Assembly: GCA_027919835.1 (NCBI GenBank)
Contig: JANVFP010000024.1
Coordinates: 682,001-746,000, forward strand
Length of the DNA stretch: 64,000 bases
DNA from: Lentinula raphanica
Taxonomy: Eukaryota > Basidiomycota > Agaricomycetes > Agaricales > Omphalotaceae
Direction: 5' to 3'
This document shows, in pieces, positions 10,801 to 22,819 of the stretch. The notes beneath the pieces are model-generated. The model searched no databases and had not been told where the DNA came from. It worked only from the letters and a program-made list of their open reading frames with translations. How positions within the stretch are numbered: the first letter of the stretch is position 1; each line of letters starts with the position of its first letter. The translations under genes and the position numbers were made by a program.

Positions 10801-12473
10801 AGTGTGAGGTTCTATTCTCGCGCAGTCAGGCCAACGTATCTGTTCTGAAACGTCACTTGCGGAAGAAATGGAGATTGGCTCAAACTGTCGAGCTATCTCC
10901 TCACACACCAGAGGTTGTGCTGCGTACACGAGAGCAGTTAGGTTACTCTGGAGTCTCGACACTTCATGAAGACCATTTCATGCCGGCAGGCCAAACCGGG
11001 ATCATTACCAAGGTCAGATTGGAGGAAGTTGATGTATGGATAACAGAAATCAACTCCATCTGCACTGTTCATCCAAACTCTGTTCGAGAAGTGGTCGAAT
11101 CTTCAAATACCCCCGGTCTAGAATCTCGCTTTCAACCCCGGTTGTCTAACCTGGGTGCTACGATAGCTCTGAAACCTCATCTTCTGGCTATCCAGAAGGT
11201 TGGAAACCTCGATCAGAAGGCTGACTTGGCCGACATCGCACACTCCTTTGTATCCCGTGAAGTGAATCGTTTCGACCTGCGAGGCGGTGAATATAGAGCT
11301 CAGAATCGTAGCCCAGCAGTAACTTCCATGCTTACCTCCATTGATCAAATGACCTCTTTCGTCAACTCTACCATTCACTCCACCCTTTTGGGTTATGTTG
11401 CAACTGAAGGCGCGGTTCCTCGTACAGAGTACACTGGGCGAATCCCTTGGTTGCATGTAGAAGTCAAACCAATCTCAGGGGAGCGAAAAGGATATCTTGG
11501 CAGGGTATTTGATGTCAAGTCTGAATGGAAGAATACCAAGAGTGGTCTCCTTGTCCTGATCCGATTCCAAAATCCTTCTTTGATTGGCAATCTTGACGAA
11601 TGGTATGACTATGATCAACTCCGAAGGGTAGATAACGGCGGGTTCATTCATGAATCCACCTTCACGAAGCAGATCAGCTCATACTTCAACTTTCGGATGG
11701 GTTACATACCTCGGCATCGAGAAGATGAGCTCCCGGTCACAGATCTTTCCACTCGATCAGCAGATACGGATGGCAGTCGAACACCGAAGAAACACTGGAC
11801 AGCTGTTGACTACAGTGTTCCGGCATGGGATCCCAGCTCTCGTACACCAAATCCGTATGCTTCATCTTCGTCTTCGACCATGTCTACTCCATCTGCAAAG
11901 CATTGGATCTTGGATCCTCGAATCTGCAAAGGTCTTGCAGGAAGGGAGATCTGGGTCAATGTTCGATCTGAGAAGGATCCCGTTCGGGTTTCTTTGCATG
12001 TTGGGTCTAGTGGTGAGATCGAGATATCTTGTCAGGACAATCATGTAGGAGGCTCCAAAGTCAATGTCGCTCAACGTTCGGTGGATTACAGAGCCATTCT
12101 ATCCAATCCTCGATGCAGTAAAGTCACGAAGGGTCATTCAGCAAGTGGTCTTTACATCATATGTGAAGGCGAACATACAGGAAAGCTTGTCCGACGGGCG
12201 AATTACTTTGCTGAAGGAAACCTTTGGGTGCTGCAAGTAATGCGCTCCGTATTCCATCCAGACCGGAGAAAGCAATTCTCAGTAGAGGTTGACAGTGATG
12301 ACCGAGTGCTGAAGAGGATCCCAGGCAATGCTCTCGCCATGGTTCACGAGGCACGATCGGACTCTGATGCTGCAAACAAACTTATGTGCATTATTCGTAA
12401 AGCTGCAGGTGGCAACACCAATGGTTATGATGTAGATGGACATGGACGCATAATTAAGATAGGACACGCTTAG
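7821..12473 (+). CDS. Spt5-like NGN/multi-KOW protein, probably TE-associated
   Basis: Exon 1 (7821-9370) opens with an acidic stretch (EEEELDWGDEDDEDED), as in Spt5 proteins, followed by a Pro/Ser/Ala-rich region of imperfect tandem repeats around ATSSESSGDLSLAAPEAK. Exon 2 (9422-9581) and exon 3 (from 9633) join through HVRCKRGSERAIVERI, which resembles the start of an NGN domain. KOW-like segments follow: TWVVPTKGLFRGDTG; GDEGVIQRDGTLECEVLF; GQTGIITKVRLEEVDVWI; KGYLGRVFDVKSEWKNTKSG; and a C-terminal part with EGEHTGKLVRR and NALAMVHEAR. The frame of exon 3 stops at 10172 and the next frame runs 10227-12473, with a plausible acceptor at 10212 (CAG then TCCGCT). I found no clean donor, so this is either one more intron or a break. 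In Spt5, NGN binds Spt4 and the KOW domains contact RNA polymerase II. Expression and function of this paralogue are unknown. Confidence 0.65.
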
Positions 12474-12827
12474 ATATATCTATAGTTTTTCTACACCAGA
12501 ATATATGAAGATGTATTTTTTGAGCACACTAATTCTCGATCCTGCTGGTTTCAAAGTTATGTTCGTGCGCAATCACGTTAAACTATGCTAATTGTTGAGA
12601 GCTTGAGAGCTTGAAAGTGTGATCGTGCGCAAACACGTTAAACTAGATCTTGGCATGCCGTTGATGCCGTGTGCACAAACTCAGTGGCGTCCGGCTAGTG
12701 CTTTATTCGTGACAACGAGCAAGAGTCGAAGTTGATCATTGAGGTAAGATTCTCTTTGTGGTCATTGAGGTAATGTTCTCTTTGTGGTCTATAATATTCT
12801 CTACATTTCTGAATTTTTGATAAAAGA
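12474..12827. other. Intergenic gap with short direct repeats
   Basis: This gap of about 350 bp holds two paired repeats. TCGTGCGCAATCACGTTAAACTA (near 12569) recurs as TCGTGCGCAAACACGTTAAACTA (near 12625). CATTGAGGTAA...TTCTCTTTGTGGT is tandemly duplicated at about 12736-12787, immediately before the next start codon. No gene or recognisable promoter box was seen. Confidence 0.5.
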
Positions 12828-15800
12828 ATGCCACCTCGAACTCGAGCAGCACTGGGAAGTAGGAAAACGCGCTCCAACAATGTCCCAGATACTGAGCAAA
12901 CCTTGCTGTCGTCAATGGTTCAGCCAGCCAAAAGAAATAAGAGGATAGCTGACACATCGGAGGGGAAGGGGAAGGGAAAGGGAAAGGGAAAAGGAAGGGG
13001 AGTGCAGAAAGGGAAGGGAAAGGCAAAAGGGAAGAAAAAGGGGGAAGAGCCCAGTGACGGTGAAATAGAAACCGTAAGCTCAATCTGAAACTCACAATAG
13101 CTTGGACCTGATTCATGTCTCTGATAACACAGGAAAAGAGTAGCGAAGATGAAAGTCCTCAAGCTGCGAAGTCCACTACTGGTCCTCCCAAAAACTCTGC
13201 TACTGCTGCTGAAGCTTCTGACTTGGAAGTCGAAGATAGCGCATCACGGTCTCCCTCGCAGCTTCCACTTTCCACTCCTTCAGCAAAGAAACCACAGACT
13301 CTTGCCCGCCAAGATATTTCTTCTACCACGGTTCCTCCTCCTCCTCCTACACCTGTATCTTCCCGCAATACCAATCTGGAGGCATTCCGAGTTCTTCAAG
13401 CATTCATGGCCAACGATCATACATATCCTTCTGCCGAGCTCGCAATCCAACACATCTTCGGTGATGCATACCGTGCCTCTCAGTGGGAGCCGTGGCTCTC
13501 TCATATAACCAGTATAGAGCCCGATGACGAAGCGTCATTCCAGTCTGTCAGCGGGGAGCTTGATGCTGAAATATCTCACCTTGAGCAGCAGGAGAAAGTC
13601 AATTATGAGGCTAACGAGGATGAAGCGCAGTCGGGCGGCCCCGGTGCAGTCAACGATACGAAAGATGCTTCACTTGATGCTTCTCTTCCTGAGGATGATC
13701 AAGTTGAGAGTTTCTGCGCAGATGCTATGCTATGTGATCCCGACCAAGCGTGCCAGGTACTGGGAGGCTTTCGTGACTATTTGCAGGACGCTGTCATGAA
13801 GAACTGTGGGCAGAGCATCGATTTCAAAAAATTCAATGTCTGGAAGTTAGCAAAGGCCTATGCCCCATCCGAATATCAACTTGCTCGCCAGTCCGCACTT
13901 GTTGAGTGGCAGGACATTCTCAATGAGAATATGGCTGCATGCTTAAACGACAAGGCCGAAGATGGTGATAGCAAAGGTGGAGAGAGTGGAGGCAGAGAGT
14001 GCGACAACGAGGACGATGACGACGACGACGACGACGATGACGACGACGACGACAATGCCAACGCCAACAAGCGGAAACGCCATGACAAGAAACGCCGCAA
14101 CTTCAAAGCAAAGGCTAAGTCGGGTGCAGCACCTCTAGCTCAAGTTAAAGCCGTGAATCTGTTTTCTCAGTTCAATGAGGAGGAGGAGTTTGAAGACGAA
14201 GAAGAAAAAGACGAGGAGGAGGAAGATGAGGAGGAAAAACCTTCCGCTGTGCCGAAAAGTCATGTTCGGGGCTTGACAAAGGAAGTTCGAGCAGAGCTTG
14301 ATCAGTGGCATGTCGAGTATAAGGAGGGTATCAAGAAGATTGCGGCCAGGTCAGGGGTCGATATGCATGCCTGCTTCACGTACTTGAACCAACAACTCCA
14401 TCCTCCACGCACCATCAATCGTTTCAATGCCTTCAAAGCGCATTATGCTGAATATGGTACCATTAAGAAAAGCTCAACGCGTGAGTTTCTTTTGCATGGA
14501 TAGTCACTGTATCTGATTGTCCTTATTAGAATCGCTCTCGGATTATAACAAATTGTTACGAGAAGAATATTGGAAAACGTTGGAGTCCCGTCTGTCTGTC
14601 GGTGAACTTCAGGATCCAAAGGCAAGGAGCCGGGCAATGAAACCTGAAGTGGACTGGTACAGAGAACAGGTCAAGAACTATATAGAGACTGCGAAAGAAT
14701 CGGGAAAAGTCAAGGGGACTGTGAAGGCTATGATACGTCCTGTCTTAACATTGGTCAGTTCATTCTTGTCAGTTCAACTTTGATTTGCTAACACTTGTTT
14801 TACAGGCTGAGAAGCTTTACGAGACTTCGGGCTACCATATGTTGGGATGGTTGATCAACACCAGTAGTGATAAATTTGGACGCAGTGTCAGTGCATTCTT
14901 TGCTGGTGATCATATTGCAAAAGTTGCAAAGGAACGGTTTGGTTCCAAGATGGAGTCACAAGTGGCGGACATGGAGACAATGTTCAAGATGCTCGAAATG
15001 AAGAATCGACAAGTTGATGCTGCGGTAGCAAAGCTTCATAGTGCATGCACTGCGGGGCCTAAGGAGAGTAGAAGGGATGTGGAGCGGCGCCTTACGAACA
15101 TGTTTTTTCAACATGACGTTGGTATGTTGCTTGTTATTCTAATGTATACATTTCTGACTGAGCATATTTAGATCAATTTTTGGGCAAGGAGAACAATATC
15201 AAACTCAATACTTTTATCGGTGCCGCAATGAAGCAACACATACGTCTCCTGAACTGGCCCATTGCTTTTTTCCCCAAAGCCAACATTGATACCTATAAGC
15301 AGATTTCCGCAAAAGATGTCAAGACTATTTTCATTCCTCGAAAGGCACATTTTGATCACTTATATGCGATTCAAACTAAGGCCGTCGATCCAGACGAGGA
15401 TATCGAACTGGATACTACATATGGATTTGAGTACTGGACAGCAGGTCTGTACTTTTCTATTGATGCTCTGACACTTCTCAATATCGTGCATAGGGGAACA
15501 AGCTCTACGTGTCGAAGACCAGGGTGCTGTACCTTTGGTTGTTGATGTCAACAACAACGTGGTGGTGACAGTTGATGATGCTAAGGCATGGAAACTTCAA
15601 GCAGCTGCGAGGAAATTACAAAGGAAGAATGCCTCCAAAGCTCCTGATATGACTCTGAATGCTGTACATCCTCCGACTCGTGCTGTACATGCTCCAGCTC
15701 TGCCTTCTCCTGCACGTACTTCAACTCCTCCTGTACTTGCTCTGGCTCCTCCTCTTGTACCTGCTCCGGCTCTTCCTCCTGTACCTGCTCTGGCTCCTCC

Positions 15801-16101
15801 ACCTGTACTTCCTCCTGCTGCTACTCGCATGCGGGCCCCTGTACATGCACCTGCAGCTGAAACTCATGCACATATGCATGACCGCGCAGTCACAGCTCCT
15901 GCTGCAGTTCCAGGTCGACGCCCTTTGCCTCGTCCTTTGCCTCGCACAAATGCAGTTGCGGGTCCTTCTAAATTGAGAATGGATCATAACACGAAGCGTG
16001 GACGCGAGGAAGAAGTACCTAGTGATCGCCTAATGAAGAAGGCAAAAGGTAAAGGCAAAGGAAAGGCAATGACAATTGATCTTGAAGAGTTTCGCATCTA
16101 A
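12828..16101 (+). CDS. Unknown 1004-residue low-complexity nuclear-type protein
   Basis: Six frame-consistent exons: 12828-13073, 13133-14480, 14530-14753, 14806-15121, 15172-15444 and 15494-16101, encoding about 1004 residues. The N-terminus is basic with (GK)n runs. A Ser/Pro-rich and then acidic region follows, including an Asp run encoded by GAC repeats (about 14005-14052), flanked by KRKRHDKKRRNFKAK, a likely nuclear localisation signal. The middle, from LTKEVRAELDQWHVEYKEG to about residue 800, is predicted helical with ordinary composition and looks like the real folded part. The C-terminus carries Ala/Pro repeats of the type LALAPPLVPAPALPPVPA and a final GKGKGKA. I do not recognise the family. 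It lies 354 bp downstream of the Spt5-like gene in the same orientation, so the two may be cargo of one mobile unit; that is inference. Confidence 0.65.
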
Positions 16102-16201
16102 GTTAGCTTGTTATTCACATCACTAGAGCTATAGAGATTTTTGAAATATATCTTTGTTATCTATTTGTTAAAAACAAGAGTGATTTCATATGAGGTTAGA
16201 T

Positions 16202-17335
16202 GAGGGACATCCCAGGTGGGGACAGCCCAGAGGGGACATCCCATGTTGGGGACATCCCATGTTGAGGCATCCCATGTTGGGGACATCCCATGTTGGGACA
16301 TCCCATGTTGGGGACATCCCATGTTGGGGACATCCCATGTTGGGGACATCCCATGTTGGGGACATCCCATGTTGGGGACATCCCATTAAGTCATGTATGT
16401 AGGTGTGAGGGACATCCCAGGTGTGAGGGACATCCCAGGTTTGGGACAGCCCAGGTGTGAGGGACATCCCAGTTGTGAGGGACATCCCAGGTTGGGGACA
16501 TCCCAGGTTGGGACATCCCAGGTTGGGACATCCCAGGTTGGGGACATCCCAGGTTGGGACATCCCAGGTTGGGACATCCCAGGTTTGGGACATCCCAGAT
16601 AGGAAATATGAAATATATCTTTGTTATTTAAAGTGATTTCTTGTAAAGTTTGAAAGCAAGAGGGACAATCTATATGATATGAGATATGGAAATATCCATC
16701 CATATTAAGTCATGTATGTAGGTGTGAGGGACATCCCAGGTGTGAGGGACATCCCAGGTGTGAGGGACATCCCAGGTGTGAGGGACATCCCAGGTTTGGG
16801 ACAGCCCAGGTGTGAGGGACATCCCAGGTTGGGGACATCCCATAGGGACATCCCAGAGGAGGGACATCCCAGGTTGGGGACATCCCAGGTTGGGACATCC
16901 CAGGTTGGGGACAGCCCAGTTGTGAGGGACAGCCCAGTTGTGAGGGACAGCCCAGTTGTGAGGGACATCCCAGAGGAGGGACATCCCAGGTTGGGGACAT
17001 CCCAGGTGCAAGGGACATCCCAGGTTTGGGACAGCCCAGTTGTGAGGGACATCCCATAGGGACGTCCCAGAGGAGGGACATCCCAGGTTGGGGACATCCC
17101 AGGTGCAAGGGACATCCCAGGTTGGGGACAGCCCAGGTGTGAGGGACAGCCCAGTTGATAGGGACATCCCATAGGGACATCCCAGAGGAGGGACATCCCA
17201 GGTTGGGGACATCCCAGGTGCAAGGGACATCCCATAGGGACATCCCAGGTGTGAGGAACATCCCATAGGGACATCCCAGTTGTGAGGGACATCCCATTGG
17301 GGACATCCCATGTGGCTTGGGACATCCCATTGGGG
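16202..17335. repeat. GGGACATCCC minisatellite array
   Basis: Some 1.1 kb is composed of units beginning GGGACATCCCA, 15-18 bp long, with spacers such as TGTTG, GGTTG, GGTGTGA or GAGGA. Variants include GGGACAGCCC. A first block (16202-16386) uses mainly the ATGTTG spacer; a second (16404-16594) mixes GTGTGA and GGTTG; a third (16722-17335) mixes all types. A non-array stretch at 16595-16721 contains GAAATATATCTTTGTTAT, which is also found at 16143 just before the array, and TAAGTCATGTATGTAGGTGTGAG occurs at both 16386 and 16704. A higher-order duplication that included flanking sequence is therefore visible. The core is a near-palindrome. Confidence 0.95.
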
Positions 17336-18179
17336 AATTCCCTGGGATTTTCAGCATGTTAGATTGGGGATTTACAGATCTTGTCCTAGCTAATATGATA
17401 TTTTCTGGTGGTTGCCTAAAGTGTTCAGATTATACCTAAATATCGTTTAGATACCCACGAAACCAAGTTAGATATCGTTGCGATTGTGCTGGTGCGCGTC
17501 CCAGGCAGTCAAGAGAATCTGGGAAGCAACGTAGCAAAGGTCTGGTATGGGATGAGTTACAGTGAGTTGACAGTTACCGTTTACATCTGGTGGTGAGCTA
17601 AAGGGACTGTGCCATGAGCAGACCATCATCTGAGGTAAACCTCTTCATGCCAACGCAGCGTTCGAGCTCTCCAACCTGCTTCCAACCACTTTTGGACGTC
17701 CGACCTTCATTTAATACAGCTCTACAACTTGCCATTCATTCACGCGCGTCGAGATGCTTATTCCGAGCACTCGAAAGGCAGGAACCCACGTATCGTCTCT
17801 GGGTGACAGACGACCATGATGATATCATTAAGACTCTATAGCTATGACCACGATAGGTAAGATCTTGTTTGAAACAAACACTGCTGTGACTGCTGTGTAT
17901 AGTCTCAACATTCAAATGAGGTGAAGCGTTGAAGAACCAGAGGCTGCTTGCCTCGTTCGAGTCGCTGAGGTTATACAAGGGGAAAAGAGGATGTTCTTGA
18001 CTGATCAAAGGTTCAACGTTGAGTTTTAACATTGAATCTCAGATGGACTCATAGGAACAGACGTGTGTAGATGACTGCGCCAGAGAAGGCCAGAGAAAGC
18101 CCAATGATAGCTGATAACACCCATCGCCACTACACACGATTGCTATCTTCTTCATCTACCATGCGGTTCTCGGAGAAAT
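17336..18179. other. Interval without a supportable gene
   Basis: Only short open frames without recognisable features occur. The part from about 17925 (AGGCTGCTTGCCTCGTTCGAG) loosely resembles the upstream flanks of the tandem family further right, so the first repeat unit may begin here in decayed form. Confidence 0.4.
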
Positions 18180-19090
18180 GGAGAAATAAGTGAGGGTCAG
18201 TTGGTTGTTTCAAGTTTTTAGGGTGAGTCGTTTTCGCAGTCCTCGTTTGTTATCCGAACAAACTTTTTTTCACCAAGTCTAGGCGTTCATTCTCGACAAT
18301 ACAGAGTACAATGGACGAAGTTGACACTCTTCCAAGTCCTTCGTGCACAGAGAGCTTGATGGCTACTGGCGAGCAGGATTAACATCGATTAACATTCGGA
18401 GTAAGTCCAGGTGTAGTACTGGGATGTTCATCAGGTTCTCAAAACGGAAAATCGATAATTGAACATTCTTCCAATACGTCACCTTTGACCAAGAAGACAA
18501 CATGCTTGAAAATGTTCAGAGCAAGAACCGAAGGCTGTTCACCTTGAAGTCTTATTTTTCGACTCGCGGATGGACATACGTACAGATGGAAAAGGTGTTG
18601 ACTTAGTTCGATGGTTTCCGTTCGTTCTCTGCCAGCTGAAAGAGGCTACATAGAGGCTACAAGACTATGTTTTGGTGAGTGTCCGCTACGACGGAGGGGA
18701 GGGGCTCTCCGCTGGTGTTTGTTACTCACAGAGTCACAATTGTAGAGAATGCTCGGCGCTGATACAACTGATGCGACGGTCGACCTGATAGCACTCCACA
18801 TGAAGCGAGACGAGGCGATACAAGCTGGTCGAACAAAGGCGTGGGACTTTGATGCAAGTTGTAAGATAAGAGGCCTTTTGAGCGACCCTTTCCTCATCTT
18901 CGTTGTTTACTCCCAACCAAAACGTTCTCGCTTTCCCTCTCGAGCACAACCCCCAACACACACGCGCACACAAGATTTGCTGGTCAAATCTAAAAAAAAG
19001 TCTGCAGGTAAGCTTATTGCTCAGGTTGAGAGCTCGCCTCTTACTCATATCGCTCGACAAACCTCTTTCTTGTTCTCAGAATCACGCATC
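18180..19090 (+). promoter_or_regulatory. Shared upstream module of family copy 1
   Basis: The flank of roughly 0.9 kb before copy 1 is homologous to the flanks of copies 2-5. Markers are the CGCAGTCCTCGTTTGTTATCC-type element near 18235, the GAGAATGCTCGGCGCTGATAC element near 18746, and the proximal TTTGAGCGACCCTTTCC/TCATCTTCG element near 18877. An A/C-rich leader (ACACACGCGCACACAAG) and GATTTGCTGGTCAAATC follow, and the start codon lies about 110 bp beyond. Conservation of the proximal part across all copies, including the orphan fragment, suggests promoter and leader sequence. No mapped TSS is available. Confidence 0.55.
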
Positions 19091-20472
19091 ATGTATCTCT
19101 TCAAAATCGTCTTTACGTGGCGCTCGCTTGCTGTCCATGTCCTTTTACTTTCGGTGATCACGACTGTGATTGCATTACCCATAAACTCATCTACGAAATT
19201 GAGCGAAGAAACCCGAGAAAGAGATGGAAAGAAAGCCAGATCGGATCTGACGGTGTCATCTAGTAATGTAAGCCCTACTCACTATCTCTTCAAGTAGCTG
19301 ACGAACCAGCTGCTTTTTCATTTTGCTTTTTTGGCAGCCCGAAAGTCATGATAATACGAGAACACCGAAAAAACAGAAAACAGCAGGGTCCAGTTCCAAC
19401 GAAGCGGGGCCGTCTGGCAATGTTGATATCGCTATCGCGGAAGCGTCCGATGCAAAAAGTGTAAGCCTAATCAAGCTCTTCTATCATCAAATCACTCAAC
19501 AGACCGCCTTTTCTTCTGCAGTCTGAAGCTCCATGTGAGTTTTCAATTCTAGTCCCCAATCTGGAACGCTCTGATTAAGCTGTCATACGATTGGCCGATG
19601 CAGCGAAACCGCAAGAGTTGATCATTGCTGTGATCATTGAAGGCGGCAAGGAGTTGTGGAATAGAGGGGAAGACGTCAATGCGGAAGCTACCTGGTTTAT
19701 GGCGATTGTGGCTGTCGAACAGTTCGCCCGCATCGGAAGGAAGAAGGACAGACCGCGAGTTTATGCCTATCAAACCATAAGTGAAGGAAGGACGGAAGGA
19801 AATATGGAGTCGCAGTTCAATTCCAAATGGACACGGAGGCGAATAGCCACTAAGAATCAGAACGACCTGTACGGAAAACAGATCGATTTATCACCACAAC
19901 ACCTCATTTTCGAGATTGCAAGGGTGACGACGACATCAGAATTACGAACTATACGCCATAAGTTGTTTCAAGTCATGCGACAGAGATTTGGCGAATATCA
20001 TTCCGACAGACTTCCCAATGTCCCTTCCATCTACCAATCCGTACTCCTCTTACATAACGCGACGCTGCATGAGCCTGATGTCATTGCTGTGCAGCCGAAG
20101 ACCTTGGAGATCTCGGAATCCTCAGGTTTTGGGAAGGCTTTCTATAAGATGGTGGAGAAGAAGGGTACCGGGGTGGGTCAAAAACTGTCAGTGAAAGAGA
20201 AATGGGAATGGGAGCTGTACAAGCGGATCACGAGTGGAGCCATTGTCCTCAAGGACAGTCTTTTGGAACACAAGAACAAGGACATCTTGGAGGACTTGTG
20301 GGACGAGGTATACGAAGTTCCCTGGGAATTGCTGCATGGCCAGGACATAGATTTGGATCCCAAGTGGAAAGACCGTGAGAGTTGGGGAAATGTGCTCGAC
20401 GAACCTTTCGATCCTTTGCGACATACGATGACCCATCGGGATCTAGGATGGGATCAAAGAGCTGGACGATGA
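19091..20472 (+). CDS. Tandem secreted family, copy 1
   Basis: Predicted 393 residues from exons 19091-19267, 19338-19460, 19522-19534 (13 nt) and 19604-20472. Exon 1 encodes a signal peptide (basic start, hydrophobic LAVHVLLLSVITTVIALP). The single 41-codon cassette exon carries the basic cluster TPKKQKTAG. The 13-nt exon shifts phase 0 to 1 and joins the core exon, which begins with codons CG/AAA/CCG. Core landmarks are YQTIS, WTRRR, LPNVPSIYQS, SGFGKAF, KKGTGVG and KWEWELYKRI. The core contains no obvious catalytic motif and I recognise no family. The stop used by copies 3 and 5 (context GGTCATCGCTAG) has been deleted here, which lengthens the tail. Splicing is inferred from frame and from agreement among seven copies. 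Confidence 0.7.
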
Positions 20473-22819
20473 AGCAACGTCGGGAGGGGCTCTTAGGTTT
20501 CACGTCGTCGTGGTTCATCTCACTCTGTACACTTTTCATCTTCCCTTCTCAACGCCAATCCACTTCTTCTTCTTCTCCATTGTCCTTGTAATACCATTGT
20601 ATCAAGTTCTTGATCGTAAGTTTTCTAACGATTCTCAGGTGTGATCTTGTCGAAGAGTGAATCTCGCCGAGTTTGTCGTGGAAGGGTTACAATCCATGTG
20701 AAGTTGGATGAACACAAAAAGCATCTTTATTGGCTATATATATGTACATTATGATGTCAATGGAGAAAGTCCGCTAGAGGGAGCGAGATGACAGCATGGC
20801 CGTTGGACGAGGAGGAGTCATTGGCGGTCGCTCATATGCATAACTTGTCGAGTCGTTCATTCACGAAGGTAGATTGGGACGAGGGAGTAAAATATCGTGA
20901 TATTTACCTGGAAGAAGGTAAGAGAACATATATTGAACGTTGAGAACTTGGGAACGTTCAATGTTCAGCACCTAGAGAACTTACTAAGAGAAGTTGGCTA
21001 CTGGGTGCCAGGTCCAGGAATCCACGTATATTATATCCATGCAAGTACGCATTTGCTCTATGCAGAGAAGATGAAGTAAGGGGTGATTCAATCAGTCCTG
21101 GGCCTGATCACTGGGTCGTTCCACGAAGTATGTTGAGGTAGTAGGGGTTTGAAGAGAACAAAATTAGACGCTGATTAGACGCCGACGATCTCGAATTTGC
21201 TTTTGGACTCTTTCAACCCAATTGTTCTCTTCCACCTCTCTGGGCCCTCTCTTCTCCACCGGCCCACCTTCTTTCACACCAAAAGGTCCAAAAGCCCAAC
21301 TCGATGCCAAGATTCAGACCCCAACTCGTAACAAATGCATTCACAATTCAACGTTCGAATGGTCGATGATGATGAATCCGCTGCGCGTTCTACTTCTATA
21401 ACTCCTCGATGAATGAACATGGGTGCTACTGGCTCTTTAAAAAGCTGTTGACAGATTCAGCGGTCTCTGCTCGTCTTTGGCTGGGCAGATGAAGCAAAAG
21501 ATGGGTCGAAAGATGCGTGTATAACAATAGGCAAGGACGTTGGCCTCTGGTGTTGATTCTTGAGACTGCTCTAGTACGTGAACGAGGCTATGGAAAGGTG
21601 GTTTATCCTGACGCCTACCACATCCAACGACTCGGGTGGGTCCACCAAGGTGCTCCTCACGCCGCACAAGACACCAACTCGATGCATTGACCACTATGTC
21701 CTTGTCTCGTTGTCGAAATGAGCACTCGGAATCCAGTGATCCTTCTTCACTACCTCTCACCGCTACGCCAAAGTGGCTGAAGGGACTAAGGGGACTCGTG
21801 CAGAGTCCGTTGGAAACACTATCTCTTCACCCCTTCCCTCCTCCTTCTGCCCTTCCCGTGGATCGAATGAACGGACTTCTCTTAAGTCATAATGCTGTTC
21901 CTGTCTCTGCTACGCCAAGAGTGAAGGGGCGGAGAAGGGGGAAAGAGTTTAACAGACGCTGGTTATCATCTTGTCGGTCCTTTCGTTCTGTTTCCGTCTA
22001 TTCGTTCAACAACTCGGATGAACTTTTAGACTTTGGCACAACGACGCCAACCCAATGGCTACTGTACATGTATGAGTACGACTGCTACTACGAAAAAGCT
22101 AGATGTTCGATCGTTCATCGATGTCGAAGACTATGCCCTTTTCCCGAATATGGCTCGCACCCTTTTGTGACCCATGCATGAACAAATGAACGAACGAACG
22201 ACCGTCAATCCTGTCGCACACACGCTGGCTTCCTCATATCCCTCCCTTCTTCTACCTTCGTCTTAGACTCAGTGCAACGCGCTGGTGAATCGTACACGTA
22301 GACATCAAGTGGATTTCAGAACTGGAATTCATTAACGCCTTGGAGATGTGGAGATAGAACCGTAGAAGGACGGGATGTCCAATGTCCTCATCATGGCTTC
22401 CAGCATATCTCAGCGTAATTCTCTCTCTCTCTCTCCTGCTTTCTCCCTTTCTCCAATCTCACTCAGGCTACAGCAACTTTTTCCTATTCCCAATCCCATT
22501 GTGTTTGCGAAGGGCCAACAATCCGCTCCTCTCCGCCTCGTCTCACCCTCGCTATCTGTTATGTGTAACCGAGTCTTCGTCACCTCACACAACTCGACCC
22601 AGTTTCCAAACGGTCGGAAGTGTTCGATGGTTCTTAGGGCAACGACCATATGGCCATTGATTCGGGGAAGAGGGTCACCATCCGACGTTCGTGGCGAGTG
22701 GAATGGGTAGACGAGATTGGAAAGGCGAGTGAAAATGAGCGGCATTTCATCTTGATTGCACACACTGGTGACAGATGACCAGTATGATAACCTCTGATAA
22801 CCTCTGACTATACGAGTAT
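20473..22819. other. 3' flank of copy 1 and unannotated spacer
   Basis: The first 180 bp match the 3' flanks of the other copies (TTCATCTCACTCTGTACACTTTTCATC and a trailing CAGGTGTGATC near 20638). The remainder has only isolated open frames, the longest of 181 codons at 21636-22181, with no domain, splicing support or homology within the window. Nothing further can be claimed. Confidence 0.5.

Noticed and set aside
16202..17335. CRISPR-like spacing of short repeats
   Set aside because: Units are 15-18 bp with 5-8 bp degenerate spacers, in a eukaryote; it is a minisatellite.
1..17335. A TET/JBP dioxygenase gene accompanying the KDZ element
   Set aside because: No HxD...H...R pattern in a suitable context was found in the two neighbouring large genes or elsewhere in the region.
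16161..17357. Reverse-strand open frames of up to 215 codons (repeated WDVP/GCPQ motifs)
   Set aside because: They exist in three frames at once and follow the minisatellite period; no promoter, intron or non-repeat sequence supports coding.
21636..22181. 181-codon open frame between family copies 1 and 2
   Set aside because: Composition is Ser/Arg/Pro-rich without domains; no splice or promoter context and no match elsewhere in the window.
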